DNA of 64,000 nucleotides from Deroplatys truncata (GCA_030765065.1 CM060978.1:111767692-111831691), one strand, 5' to 3'; positions 11,788 to 23,285 are shown, counted from the first letter of the stretch. Notes: generated by a model not told the origin, from the letters alone. Made by a program: numbers and translations.

Positions 11788-12095
11788 TTTTACTTTCTCT
11801 ACGTCGTGCATAATTGGGTATCACATTCTAGCCAAAAAATTAGACACCGAGATTTCATCGGAAATGCATGTTTTGAGGCACCCTGGATCCTAAAAAGAGC
11901 ATTTTTAGGAGACGGTTCGTATCTGTGAACAGCATAACCGAAAAGTGAAAAGTCGGATGAACACTAAAACTTTGTATTTAAGTTCAGTACCTTCTAAATA
12001 TGCGACAAGAAGGTTTTCAAGAAAACCCACCACTCCAATTACTCCTTACATAGAAAATTTTTCGAAATTTTTTATTTTGTTTGATAATAATTTAA
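11788..12095 (-). mobile_element. family M repeat, copy C (truncated)
   Basis: A second copy in the same orientation starts TTTTTACTTTCTCTACG immediately at the end of copy B. It includes CCGAGATTTCATCGG and GGTTTTCAAGAAAACCCACC, and fades after about 12090, where jockey-like coding resumes. Confidence 0.75.
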
Positions 12096-12099
12096 TCAG

Positions 12100-12830
12100 A
12101 ATTGAACTCGCTCACTTTTATCATGCGTATTCTATTGCTAGGTTTCTCTTTTTGTTGAGAGATGTTGCCATTGACGACGGATGTGATGTGTTTCTTTCAT
12201 AGAATATATTACGGTAGATACAAACGCATTAGTTTTTTGAAGTTTGTCATTGATTCTTTGATGCAAGAATAAATATTTTCAGTAAGTCTTCTACCGTATT
12301 ATCGAGATCTTTTCTTATTGAAGAGAGGTACCTATGCTGAGTGCAAATAACGAACAAGAGAACAGTGAAATATGTCCCAATGAGCAAGTCATTGCATATT
12401 GAATGTGATATTTGTTCTTAGCTGAAATGGAAACAAAACTGGACAGAGATCAGAATCAAGTACTGCTGTACTGATGTATGTCGGTAGCTGTATGTTTCTA
12501 TGAACGCAATGTCAGGAATATCAGGAGCAATGTTTGCATTATTTGAATAGTAAGTTGGTTCGTTTGGTGCTAGAATGCGCAGATTTTTATTGTTAACACA
12601 TTCTTAGAAACGGCAGCCTTGTAGGCCAAGAAATACTTTTACAGTTTAAATCACCCAATAATAATGTTGAACCACTTATTCGAAATAGCAACGAGAAATG
12701 TGTGACATTGAGCTGATAGATGGTTTATAAGCACATAGTAAAACAAAATCGTTGTCATAGTACTGTATTTTAATTCCTATGTCTTTGAAGTACGTAATAA
12801 TACTGGGAAGTGACCGATATTACGCTTTAC

Positions 12831-12882
<52 letters not shown>

Positions 12883-13050
12883 GCCACACCTCCAGAAGCA
12901 GTACGGGACTTTGTCGTTTCTGTAGGTTTCATATCCAGAAACTGAACGAAGTGCGTCTCTGTAACACAATGAATGTCAATATTGTCAAAATACCCAGAAA
13001 AGGAATAAATGAAGTGCGTTTCGACCGAAAACCATTTAGTTTTGTTAAAT
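12100..13050 (-). pseudogene. jockey-like LINE endonuclease domain and linker
   Basis: Minus-strand reading across frameshifts shows an apurinic endonuclease of the LINE type: DIHCVTETHF (catalytic Glu region, about 12950-13000), FVLLCAYKPSISS, LLGDLNCKSISWP (the GDxN motif, about 12615-12655), LAPNEPTYYSNN, IPDIAFIE (the D-x-x-D/AF segment) and VLDSDLCPVLFPF (the SDH-type motif, His lost, about 12425-12460). The linker to the RT continues below 12400 (RKDLDNTVEDLLKIFILASK). An ATT microsatellite interrupts it. The RT follows on the far side of family M copies B and C. Confidence 0.8.
12826..12882 (+). repeat. (ATT)n microsatellite
   Basis: About eighteen ATT units, expanded inside the dead endonuclease region. 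The poly-tyrosine frame here is an artefact. Confidence 0.95.
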
Positions 13051-13059
13051 GATGAATGG

Positions 13060-13850
13060 AAAAAGCTTTACGTGCTACCATTTTGACCGAATGAAGATAG
13101 AAGAGAGATTATGAATTGAATTATTGGCATTTGTGAGGTTATACCTAAAGGATACATCATGTGGAATAGCATTGGTTAGCAGGTTAATAAAGAAGGGAAA
13201 CAGATTCTGGATTTGAGCTGCTGGTTTTTGAAAACGTGGTCAAGAATGGCTTAGGTTGCACATTGATGTGTGTTTCAAACTATCTGCATACATGTGTGTG
13301 CTGTTGAGAAATGGCAGATGACTTGGTTTGGGTTTTGTTGCACTTGTTAGTTTCTCGATTTGAGGCCTGTGGGTTGCTGGTGTGCAGGGGGGAAATTCTA
13401 CGTTATTTGCTGTTGCTACTGTTGTGCTGTTGGACATGGTTATTCTGAGACTAATTATTCTTTATTTTATATGAAATAAAGTCCACAGCCTCTATGCATA
13501 GTTAACTGGAAATTCCTCCTCACACCTCACTCTCTTTGATGATGTGGCTTTTGTATTTTTGCACCGAGAGAAATAATGAGATGCAACGCATCGAACGCAA
13601 CGTGGCAGTAATTCTTAGTATACCCATAATTTTGGCAGTTTGTAAATTGTATTTCGCTGCTATGTCTGCCAGACCCGACTTTGATAAGGCAGTATAACAG
13701 GCGAGTTGAGAATTTGTAATGACAATTAATGAAACAAAGCTCAGAAGTCAGCGTTTTTCCATTGCGACCGTAAAACGAGATCCGGCCTGGGAAGCAGTGT
13801 GCAGATAAAAAGGAGTTTTTACTCGCGTTACCGTCTAGCTTCATTGGTTA
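13060..13850 (-). pseudogene. jockey-like LINE ORF1 (gag) with zinc knuckles
   Basis: The minus strand reads IQFTNCQNYGYTKNYC (about 13600-13650), a CCHC knuckle in which the first Cys is Phe and the His is Tyr, each one base from the canonical codon. After a one-base frameshift comes RCVRCVASHYFSRC, an intact C-x2-C-x3-H-x4-C knuckle, followed by a decayed third one (FPVNYA). This spacing is characteristic of jockey/I-type ORF1. The downstream frame 13240-13437 (Thr/Pro-rich, ending near HMYADSLKHT) fits the ORF1 tail before ORF2. It was a nucleic-acid-binding chaperone, now dead. Confidence 0.75.
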
Positions 13851-13899
13851 CACCATTCCTGTATACGCTCACATAAAAGAGGGCAGGCTTAATTTAAAA

Positions 13900-14067
13900 A
13901 AAAAATTGGTTTGTGTTTGAAAATGAACACGAAAGATGTATTTATCACATTCAACATTTTGTTACATAAATGTCTTAAGCGCGTGGTATTTCATTAAAAA
14001 ACAACAGCGGAATCCTGACAAAATAAAACAACGAAAGCTTTTTCCATATAAAGGGAAAATATGCACG

Positions 14068-14103
<36 letters not shown>

Positions 14104-14111
14104 ACACACAC
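13900..14111 (+). mobile_element. family M fragment, copy L
   Basis: Contains degenerate family M landmarks in plus orientation (AAATGTCTTAAGCGCGTGGT, GTATTTCATTAAAAAACAAC, TTTTTCCATATAAAGGG) and then a CA tract at the usual position. The remainder is missing. Confidence 0.45.
14070..14111 (+). repeat. (CA)n microsatellite
   Basis: About twenty CA units with one CATA interruption, at the end of the family M fragment. Confidence 0.95.
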
Positions 14112-14429
14112 CTAGGACAACCCAGAGCGCAGTAATAGGGGCGGCGGTCAGTGAGACAGTATGCAGTGAACAAGCCCCTTACTGCACAAGGATTCCTGGA
14201 TCTCAGCTGCTACTATTTATGTAAAATGTATTCTCAATTGGTCCCAAGGACCCGAGTGCACCCCTGCCTCACAGCAGGGAAAGAATCCCCGTGCTGGTAT
14301 TATAACCCGAATCCGAGGCCCTTCGCACCGTAGCCAGCAGCGCTTCATGATCAGCTGATCATTATAATTGCAAAACATTTCATTTTAAACAAAATTACAC
14401 AATCGGGCCCGGGCGATTGGTAGGTGTTT

Positions 14430-15012
14430 TTAAAGCACCAATAATTTTTTGAAAAGTAACAAAACATTATTTTCCAAGTATTTTATTATCATTCATTACT
14501 TTACGCTACTTTTCCACAAAGTCAAAGCCGTTATTTAGGCACTTGCCGTAACGTGAAACTAGTTTTTGTATGCCTTCGTCAAAAAATGGATGCCAACTGT
14601 AATGAAAACCAAGTCACATCGTCGTCGTTGAAATGTTTTCCACCAAGGAATTTCTTCAGATGAAGAAACAGATGAAAATAGCTTGCTGTCAAATTCGGAA
14701 TGTAGGGAGAGCGGTCGAATTGTTCCCGACCAAATGATACGATCAGATCTTGAGTTTCTTGGCTGTGTGTGGCCGGGCATTGTTACTCATTACTGTTTCC
14801 CCATAAACCTCGCACAATTATTCTAGCGATGAATATTTGTTGGCGTAACATTTCTCGCATTCAAAAAACGAACCACTGATCTGACAGTCCGCGCGTCGTT
14901 CCACTGTTTTGAACCTTTCGAAACGCTCCAACAGTAGCACACAAGATAACGAGTGCTCACAGCTGCGTCTGGCTACCTAATGAATGGAGGAAGTGATCGC
15001 GCATGCTCAAAA
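14430..15012 (-). mobile_element. mariner element fragment
   Basis: Minus-strand transposase C-terminus closely related to the copy at 45.7-46.9 kb. Shared landmarks are GAAATGTTTTCCACCAAGGA, TTCTTCAGATGAAGAAAC (encoding the FLHLKKFLGG-type stretch), TGTGTGGCCGGGCATTG and AATGAATGGAGGAAGTGATC (the N-terminal end). Middle and catalytic parts are partly deleted. Multiple stops: a dead copy. Confidence 0.75.
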
Positions 15013-15260
15013 TCGCGACTGCTACATCTTGCTGCAGCGCCTGGTATTATACCTATTCTCGGATTCGGTTGAGATCGGAATGGGCCAAACTTATGATTTT
15101 CGGCCCGTGCACACCTCTTTGGTGCCAGGCAGTTGGCTCCCGCGGTGAAGTACCCAACCTTTCTTCTGGTCATATTAAACTGTACCCCAGTTGGCTCCCG
15201 TGTGAAATTTTTGTATTCACCCAAATCTAAGGGTGAATATAATAGTATAACAACATAGCA

Positions 15261-15428
15261 CAGTAAAATAGTATACATAACATTATCATATATCTGTTTA
15301 AAACTGAGCTGCGTCACATTGCCACTATAAGTGCAGTAAACTAGTATACATAACATTAAAACACATCCGTTTTCAATCGTCACTATAAGTACAGTAAAAT
15401 AGTATACATAGCATTATCATATAGCTGT
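15261..15428 (+). repeat. tandem repeat, 3 diverged units of 58-73 bp
   Basis: Units start at 15261, 15334 and 15392 with CAGTAAAATAGTATACATA, CAGTAAACTAGTATACATA and CAGTAAAATAGTATACATA. Units one and two end in CACTATAAGT-like sequence. It lies just inside the left end of the FLYWCH element. Confidence 0.75.
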
Positions 15429-15968
15429 TCTAAAGTTGACAGGCAAAAATTTTAAAGAAACACTTTTGAGGAAGTGTAAAATTGAAATATCCCCATATTC
15501 GTGTTTTATCAGTTCATGAGAAACAGTTCTTTTTCAACATTCCGTTTCCATCTCACAGTTTTATTAACACTGCTGGGCGCATCTTGATATATGTGCTCAT
15601 CTGTATTTCCTGCAGCGTAGTATGAAAACGTTTGGGCTAGATTTAAGTGTAAAGACTCAACAGTTTGTCGTTATAGTCATCGAAGGTGATGCCTCTGCCG
15701 AAAGCGATGGAGGAAACAAAGAGATATGTATGTATCAAAAACATAACCAGTAAATTGTCGCACACGATCGTCTTGCGGTTGCATAGCCATTATTACATAT
15801 GTAAAAACATCTATTGATTCCGGTTTTAGACAGGACAAGCCAAAAAATGATTTTAAGGTTTTTTTTTTGGTGGGGCTATCTCAGAGTTAAGCTTTCGACA
15901 TTCATTTTTAGTCCCAAAGCATTTATCTTCTTAACCTTGACATAGGTGAAATTTACAACATTTTAAAG

Positions 15969-16033
<65 letters not shown>
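15969..16033 (+). repeat. (GT)n microsatellite
   Basis: About thirty-one uninterrupted GT units. Confidence 0.95.
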
Positions 16034-16034
<1 letters not shown>

Positions 16035-16344
16035 ATGTGGATATAACGCCATAACGGAGCACCTGTTCAAAGTCTGTGTACACGCAATGAGGACAATTTC
16101 ACTCCAAATTTGTCACACTCCTTAGCTATCGATTTAAGAACAGTAGCATGATTTTTATTAATCTTGTGCGACAGCAAACAAAAATGGTTATGATTGGTTT
16201 CATATCATGAACAATAAATTGTTGATAAAATAGTTTGGGGGAACTTTGAATGTTCCATCAAGAAATATACACTCGCAAGTTCAAAGAAATCCTAAATTCG
16301 ACCGGCAAGAAAAAACAAGCCATGCTTTTCACTGTCGTTAATTA

Positions 16345-16773
16345 CTAAAAGAAGTTTCACTTTTGTTAGTTTCTATTTTAATGGATTCAAGAGTTTGATG
16401 CAATTCTTGTAAATTTGCTGGCAATTTTGGTGTAACTAAAAGTCTCGCCCTTTGAATAATTTTTCTAATTCATTTAACATCATTTGTTATTCATTTTTGC
16501 ACTGTGATGTTTCTTGCGCAACAATTTTGAATTACTAACGTTATGTCGGTTAAATGAAGCTTCCGATTCCTTTTGAAGGTTATGACTTATGATTTAATTC
16601 ATCAAAACTTATTTCATTTTCAGAATTAAATATTAAATATGCTCTATAAGGTCTTTTTGTACATTTCCATCGTTTTCTACCACCACTTAAGTCTTCGTGA
16701 AAACTGTATTTCAAACCGTGTGCATCACTATAACCTCTTTCCCTTTTTCATTAAAAACAACTTCAAACTCCAT
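16345..16773 (-). pseudogene. FLYWCH-domain protein relic
   Basis: Starting from ATG at 16771-16773 the minus strand reads MEFEVVFNEKGKEVIVMHT. After a stop or small frameshift it continues KYSFHEDLSGGRKRWKCTKR and then RAYLIFNS, which is the F-L-Y-W-C-H fold order: K-G-K, Y-x-Y/F, the RWKC tryptophan-cysteine, then Cys replaced by Tyr before RAYL. Further on, NHKSHNL and SNSKLLRKKHH fit the closing H-x-H and basic linker. The tail reads IIQRARLLVTPKLPANLQEL and ends in TSFSN plus a stop. That tail order (R-x-R, then P-x-LP-x-x-L-x-E-L-H) is typical of insect FLYWCH proteins from transposons. The missing Cys and the frameshifts make it non-functional. Confidence 0.55.
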
Positions 16774-17060
16774 TCCACAACTAACAGCACTAACAACACA
16801 CTGGCCAGTCGAGCTAATTTATACTATTAAACAAAGAATAATCGACTATCACGTTGCCAAATGCACTGGTGAATCATGGCTCACCAGCTGAACAACGAAA
16901 ATCGATGACAATACCAACCATAACAATAATTAAAATATGCTTGGACACCCCTACAGTTTCAACCGGGAGCCAACCGGGATACATTTTTATGTGACTCAGG
17001 AGCCAACTGGGGTGTTTACGTCAATAACAGTGCCAACCGGGAGCCAACTGGGTTGCAACC

Positions 17061-18080
17061 ACAGACTTCATAACATTGCTTGCAGCTGCTATATAGGATG
17101 TGTATGGCGGACAGCGCTACCTTCGAAAGGTACCGAGAACAGTACGCTTTACTTTCTTTTTGTGCAATACTCTTGCTAGTGTTTGAAGTGCAGATAACGT
17201 GTATAAACAATGGCGTCCACTTTAACGTACGAAAAACCGTCCACGAACATGAATTCAGTCATTTATTGAAACTATTTTGAAATATTATTTCAGTTCGTGT
17301 TCATTTGCAGAAAAGAAATATATTTTAATAAATTACATACCCTTCCCATTTCTTCAACATTTCTGTTGGCCCTGCCTTGTGTTTTTCAAATAAAAAAGGT
17401 ATGGATTACAAATGGTATTGGAAACAGATCTTTCATTATCCCCTGTGTCACGTGTATCCCCATTTTAATAAATCTAATTTGCCATTTATAAAATGTTTGC
17501 CACAGAAGAATACAACCAGCCGAAATGGAAGTTTCTTCGTGCAAGCGCAGATTGCCTCAAGATCTGCTAGTTCCAGCACAGAAGACCCCTACGTGTAACT
17601 ACCACCACCTTACTTTATCTCTTTTCAATTTGTTACATGTTCTCCTTCAAGGTTTAGTTAGAGGAACCGTTCACGACTTTAATGTTCCTGTACTCTGTAA
17701 TCCGAAATCGTAAAGCATGTTTGCTGAACAATTGTAAATGTTAAAGAAGAAGAAGCAGGAACCGAATGTATTTGTTGTGGTTATGGTGATCAAATAAAAG
17801 TTTCCATTAAATCAATTGCAGGTACTTAGAATTTGTCTCTCCGCTTAAAATGAGCATATTTTGATCTATTGTAAACTTTCACTGAGAGCGTTCTTTTTTA
17901 TTTATGTTTTATTCATAAATCTGGAACAGCTATTCCATTCTCTGTTACGTAATTTTTTTATGTTTGTAGAGGCGCCAACAAACTTAGTTGGGAAGTTAAA
18001 TAAAATACGTATACATCTGTTATTTAGTTCAGCATTTCAGACCATAGATTTGAATCAGAATGAGACTGCACGGCAAGAAT
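17061..18080. other. stretch with weak transcript-like signals
   Basis: A TATATAGG lies at 17090-17097, and an ATG in good context (ACAATGG) at 17210 opens only 19 codons. A 73-codon frame (17377-17598) ends in SSSTEDPYV, an overlapping 62-codon frame at 17525-17713 contains CKRRLPQDLL, and AATAAA is present at about 17794. The pieces could be an old retroposed transcript or LINE tail, or chance. I do not call a gene. Confidence 0.25.
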
Positions 18081-21000
18081 AGGTGCTAAGGCAGGCCAAC
18101 TATTCTACCACTATCGAAACATGCACGTGGCCATACATTATTCTAATTAAAAGTCGACTAACTCTTGAAGTGCTTGCAAACCTGTTATTTTCTGCGTAAT
18201 CATATCCCTAACCCCTCCCAGTCTCTCCACGTCCCTACGTAAACATGTCACCATCTCGTTCAGTCAAGGTCATGGAAGCGGGCCCTCGCGCGCCCTCCTC
18301 TCAATACTACCAACTGCGTCCAGATGGCAGCAGCAACCAATGCGCTTCAATAGCACTAGGAAAGTTGCATTTTACAACTACAAATTAATAAAATAATAGC
18401 TTCTTTCCTGATTTCAATAGACGAAGGATACGTGTCAAATAGTTAATGATCTAGAAGTCTGAAATACACAACGTTCGAAGCCACTGCATTTTAAAATAAA
18501 CATTAGAGATACCTAAACTAATCTTGATAAAAACACTATAAATGGTAACACATGCTTAAAAAAAATACTGGACTCAGGTCTCAAAATTACAAATCCAGCC
18601 AAAGTTAATCGAATACAATAAATACACACACCAGGGTGTAGAAGGGCCACTGCATTCTAATCAGGCAGCTATCAAGAAGCTACATGCTACCTCCCTTCTT
18701 TCATATCTTTCTAAAAACAAAACTGCCATCCTAAATAACCTTTTCCTTACAATAGGCATTCTGCGGTAAAACCTTGTTGAGGGAGGGAACGCAGAAAAAT
18801 TCACTTGGGCTGAACCACAGCCTGCCAGCAGCAAGTCGGAGACGCTGGACTCTTCGATTGACAGTAACGATAGGAAATATAGAATCGCAAATAAAATGGA
18901 TACATTTATAATGAGACATCTTTAATTCCAAAACTTTACACGCATCTACCTGAAGCTTTGCTTCACTTTTTGCCGCAAATCATTTGAAAACCCGGACTGC
19001 GTGTGGTATTTTTTCCGCTTTCCTTTTTTGCTCAGTTCTACACAGCTAAGGTTATGTTAGTTAATAAAGACATCCATGAACTGAACGAGGAAATGAATTC
19101 GGGAAAATTAAACCGCTAATGCTAAGTGGTAATACCCAATCCTAAGGAATAGGGAAAACTGAAGTTTAAGAGTTTCAGCCATGCACCATGATCTCACCAG
19201 GCTTCTAGTCTGGGTTCACTGTATTTTAAAATCACATATTTAATATTTCTATAAGCCTACATTACTTTTATCGTTCACTTGCGAGTCACAGGAATAGCAC
19301 CGTCTTATACCTATTAGGTTAACACACTATGGTAAATGACGGGGTCACTTTACTAACAGATATTCAAAAATGTCTCCAATTTCAAAATACTTTTACAAAT
19401 GTTAACAGCATATATATTCAGGAGTCACTTAAAATAGACCTACTATGCACAGCAAGCAAATTCAAATGTAATTCTACCCCAGCTTCATTTTTGCTGTTAA
19501 AACTTCGAAACCTTCAGCCTCGATCCGAAAACATTGGACTTGAATACCAAAATCTTACGCATTTCATCCACAATTCAAACTTTTAATGCCTTAAATATCA
19601 GCAAGACGCATATATGTTATTTTTTGACTATCTAGAAACAAATCGGGCAAATAAATGAAAATCTTATCATCCATTTTGGTAGATCACTGTAAATAAGTCT
19701 TTAACATTACCATTTAAAACGCACAGAGCGGGATTTTGCATTTTAAATATAAAATATCCTTACGTTTTCATTTTCTCAAACATCATCAGTACCTAAAAAC
19801 AATTTTATTTAGTTTTAACACTAGGTGCTGTCGGAAGAATGTCGAAAATTTACATTTTAGGCATAATTGTACAAAATCACAGTTAAAACATATAAATATT
19901 TGGTGCACTCAAACGTGGTTTAATTTGATAGAAGTCTTTGCTTCATTTGGAATAATGTCTTTTACTTTGGCACGTTCATCAATGACCCAATGGTGTAACC
20001 GCGAGTGCAACAGAAGTGCCTTTGACGCGACGGTCAAGGTCAATACCAGTTTATGAACCTGGTGCTGTGACTAGCGCGCCAGGATGTAAGGTACTAGTGC
20101 TGGGGTAATTATTTTTCCTTTAAAGTTCCATGCTGTTATAAACATTTTACGAGCTGTTTTCTGCGTACTGATTTCAACAGACTGAAACAGTCGTTATTAT
20201 TTGGGCTAGCCGATATTTCACAATCTGTGATTCTGTCACGGGCACGGGATTATCGTAAGTAATCTGACAACAAGAGGTTGTGTTATTCCGAAACAATCGC
20301 GAGGAATTTTGCCTAAGGAGTTACACAACCGCGCGTTATACTTAGTGCGACTACTTCGGCGTATAATACAAGAGCAGAAGCTAACAAATTTAAAAACTAA
20401 CTACTTACGGAATATATTAAATAAACATAGTTGTGTTTTTGCCATGCAAAGCCTTATGAAGTTTACCGCATTATTACAAATAGCAATATCTTTACTGTTA
20501 AATGTCTTTGGAACTGTTCAAAATGAAATCCTATTTTTAGCAGTTGCATGGCAATAAACAACTAAGGTTATGTAATATAATGCATAAGTAGCTAGTTTTT
20601 AGACTTATTTTTAGCTTCTCTCTTGTATGATTCATTAAAAAATGAGAATGCACTCATAGATTCATTGAGCAACATTTAATGGGGAACTTTAAGACGTACA
20701 TTTATTACACACAATTATTAAAATTAAAAGCTGATGAAATTTATTTCTTATTGCAAACAACAGATGCTCTGTTATTAGAGATGGAAGGGGACGATGTTGA
20801 TGTACATTTTCTTGTAGGCTCTGGATTCCGCAGTTTTGTTGGTTATTCTCGAATGACGCTTCATTAATTTGTTACTATAACGATAGTTTAGTCAAAGAAG
20901 TTGTGTGCGGAGATAGTCTCATTGCAAATTTTAACATTGAAACCGTCAACTGAATTTCTGTTGGCAACACTCACCGGAAGCCTTAAATTATCAGCAGGAA

Positions 21001-21355
21001 GCTGTAAATTATCAGAAAATCGTTGATTATCGGGACCATGAGCTAAATAGTCGTTTTAATATTCTGTGACCGGTGGCAAGCAATGCCTGTGTTGCTATAC
21101 CTACCGAGTTGAAATGCTATATTTATGACTTTAAGGAATATTAGTCCACAAAGTTGAAATCTAGTTGAAATCTTTACCAAACTAAGGGTACAGTATGTAA
21201 AGAAACATATCTATAGAACCCAAATGCCCATAACGTTGGAAGCTTTTAAGATAGAAGTATGAGATTTTGCAGCACTATGTTTTAAACATTACCATAAATA
21301 CGGTGGCAGGATTTCATTGCTTACAAAATCATGTATGAGAAATAATCCACAATTG
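18081..21355. other. gene-free stretch
   Basis: Mostly AT-rich, with GC-richer patches at 18200-18350 and 19970-20100. Frames at 19736-20056, 20309-20557 and 20679-20867 (the last with an acidic LLLEMEGDDVDV stretch) match nothing I recognise. No repeat landmarks were found. Confidence 0.4.
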
Positions 21356-21357
21356 TT

Positions 21358-21562
21358 GAGCGAGATGGCTCCGCGTTATGTGCGAGGCTCCCGTAACGGA
21401 AGGACTCGGGTTCGATACACATCGGATCGGCCACTCTGACCATGGGTCAGACCAAGGATTGAAAAAAAAAACTCAGTTAGGGAGGACGGTCTTCGTGGGA
21501 TCTGAACCGCAGAACTCCCATTCACGAGTCCATTCCTTAACGACCTCAGCAACCCGTGTAGG
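21358..21562. mobile_element. SINE of two opposed tRNA-like halves
   Basis: The plus-strand half (21358-21425) has an A-box-like GAGATGGCTCCGCGTTATG and a B-box GGGTTCGATACACA. After an A-run, the second half (about 21485-21555) is tRNA-like on the minus strand: its reverse complement has GGGTTGCTGAGGTCGTTAAG as A-box region and GCGGTTCAGATCC as B-box. Two convergent pol III-type promoters in about 200 bp are unusual. It could also be one SINE inserted next to another in opposite orientation. Confidence 0.5.
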
Positions 21563-21839
21563 TGTTCCTTTAAAATGAGTTGGACATGTAAACATATGAT
21601 TTTTTTCGAATCTTACCCAAATGGGTTAGCGTTACATACATCGTTATTTGTTCTGGAAGTTGCTTTTATCTGAAATACTATATTTAAGACTCGAACGGAG
21701 GTATATATGTGGCTTACATAGGGGTTCAGATCCCGAGAACGGCCGAACTCACTGTTTTCGCGGTTTCTCTCGTTGCCAGATTGGATTGGATGGTTCACGA
21801 AGGCAACTAGACAGCTAAAGCTGTCCAGAATTACTTAGA

Positions 21840-22512
21840 GTACGTGGATAGTTACTCCAGGAAGTACTGTCTCCGCTTTAAAAGAAATTCTAGCAGCCAG
21901 ATCAACGGAAATAAAATTCTCATTTTTAATATGCAGAAAGAACGCTGAATTTTGGAACTTCTTATAGGATGACCTCCTGTAACAACCTCTCCCGACTGGA
22001 TCTGCACCTGCAAATGCTACCCTGGACATCTTCCATAATTGGGCACAGAACAACAAGCTTCAGTTCAATCCAACAAAGACTAAAGCCACAAGAAGAACGA
22101 AAGTGAAAAATCCTAAAATAATAATGAACGGTCACAGAGTAGCATTGGAGAATGATCTTCTATATTTAGAAATTATGCTAGACAAACACCTGACTATAAG
22201 GGCTCACTTTTAAAGGCTATAAACTAAAGCTAACAAATTTCTACAAGATATAACTGCCACTGGAGGTCGTCATGGGGACTCCATTCAGAAGTTCTGCAAA
22301 TAATCTACCACACAGCATTTACACCTTTGGTTTTATATCGTGGATCTTCATTCCCTACCACACTAGACTGGAAATGGGCTCAAGACAAAGTAATGCAGCT
22401 TCAAAGAGGTTGGGCTCCCCGAATTTTCCGTGGTTGTCGCACAATTTCAACTGATGCTGAACTTTTTATTGCAGGAATTGAACAGTTATTTTTATTGCAT
22501 TGTCAATAAACA
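21840..22512 (+). pseudogene. LINE reverse transcriptase, C-terminal half
   Basis: Plus-strand frames read a damaged catalytic box (DDLL after a stop, about 21965-21985), then LDIFHNWAQNNKLQFNPTKT (motif D/E: W-x-x-x-N-K-L-x-F-N-x-x-K-T), LLYLEIMLDKHLTIRAHF (usual YLGxxLD with a lost Gly), and later MQLQRGWAPRIFRGC followed by RTISTDAELFIAGI. The last segment is characteristic of R1/jockey-group ORF2 C-termini. Several frameshifts. It is a 5'-truncated dead copy, distinct from the 8.6-13.9 kb element and on the opposite strand. Confidence 0.7.
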
Positions 22513-22679
22513 AGAGAAATAAAACATCACCAGTGTCAATTATCAGATCACCAAAGCAATATTTTTAATTCGGTCATCCTAGCATTTTTCAGTAATAATT
22601 GCTCAAACTCTCGTGACTCCATCATTTACAATGACGACTCGCGCATACTTGGTAAGCGGGTTCAGGACGAAAAAAATCA
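22513..22679. other. short unassigned spacer
   Basis: No recognisable feature between the LINE tail and the next family M copy. Confidence 0.4.
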
Positions 22680-23285
22680 GCTTAAGTTCAGCCTCTGCCA
22701 AGGATGTGATATAAAAATGTTAAATCAAATCCTCTACACCAAACTACTCTTTATATGGAAAAATTTTAGTTATTTTCTCAAAAAGACACGATTTTTATTA
22801 AAATAAGATATTTCTACGACAAAATGTATATCTTGAATTTTTTGCAAATTGATCGTCAAGTCCCCTTGATTGTGAACTGATTTTATGTAACTTTGTGTAC
22901 TTGGTAAACCGCAAGAGATAAACAACTTACTAAATAGAATGTTTAGATCTGATTAAAACACAATTTGTAAAAATATTTCTGTGGCATTAATTATTTCCAA
23001 GATATTTGCTTATACTGCTTTGAATTTTCAAATACTTTTACATACTTTTTTTGAGGAGCTAAGTTGCCATTCGTTTCCTTCCCATAACGTGCAAAGAACA
23101 TGGAATTTCAAAGCCAGAATATACCAACGACAAACTTGAGTAAGGCTTCAGCCTCCTGTACCCATCTTGTAATGAAACCACTTCTGTAAACGTTTATCTC
23201 GATTAACATGAATAATTTATAAGAATAGTTTGTAGAAGAGTGAATAGAGAAAGTCATGTGAATGAACCACATCAATTTTTAATAA
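22680..23285 (-). mobile_element. family M repeat, copy E (truncated)
   Basis: Minus orientation. It starts within the TTAAGTTCAGCCTCTGCC segment (cut before the palindrome), then runs AAAATGTATATCTTGAATTT, TTGGTAAACCGCAAGAGATA and TTTATCTCGATTAACATGAA to ATAGAGAAAGTCATGTGAAT and its CACATCAATTTTT end. Confidence 0.7.

Larger units (their letters stand above)
8649..13850 (-). mobile_element. jockey-like LINE, decayed, interrupted
   Basis: ORF1 knuckles, endonuclease, RT and C-terminus occur in the correct order on one strand over 5.2 kb. They are split by family M copies B and C, and by about 0.5 kb more than expected between the FADD box and the C-terminus. All parts carry stops and frameshifts. 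The outer 5' and 3' ends, and any target duplication, could not be set. Confidence 0.7.
15121..17060 (-). mobile_element. FLYWCH-bearing element with paired inverted end motifs
   Basis: The left end carries CAGTTGGCTCCCG at about 15129 and, some 55 bases inward, CCCAGTTGGCTCCCGTGTG. The right end carries the same pair in inverse orientation (CGGGAGCCAACTGGG, AGGAGCCAACTGGGGTG) plus an extra CCGGGAGCCAACCGGG. The sequences between the paired motifs are also loosely similar, so the ends look like long degraded terminal inverted repeats with subterminal binding sites. Inside are a 58-73-bp tandem repeat, a GT microsatellite and a minus-strand FLYWCH pseudogene. It is probably a MULE-like or related DNA transposon, internally deleted. 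No clear target duplication was found. Confidence 0.5.

Noticed and set aside
14973..15383. 136-codon minus-strand open frame
   Set aside because: It spans the mariner edge, the CAGTTGGCTCCCG end motifs and a tandem repeat; no protein-like conservation is visible.
17090..17270. TATA box and well-placed ATG that might start a host gene
   Set aside because: The frame closes after 19 codons, and no convincing splice donor or downstream exon was found.
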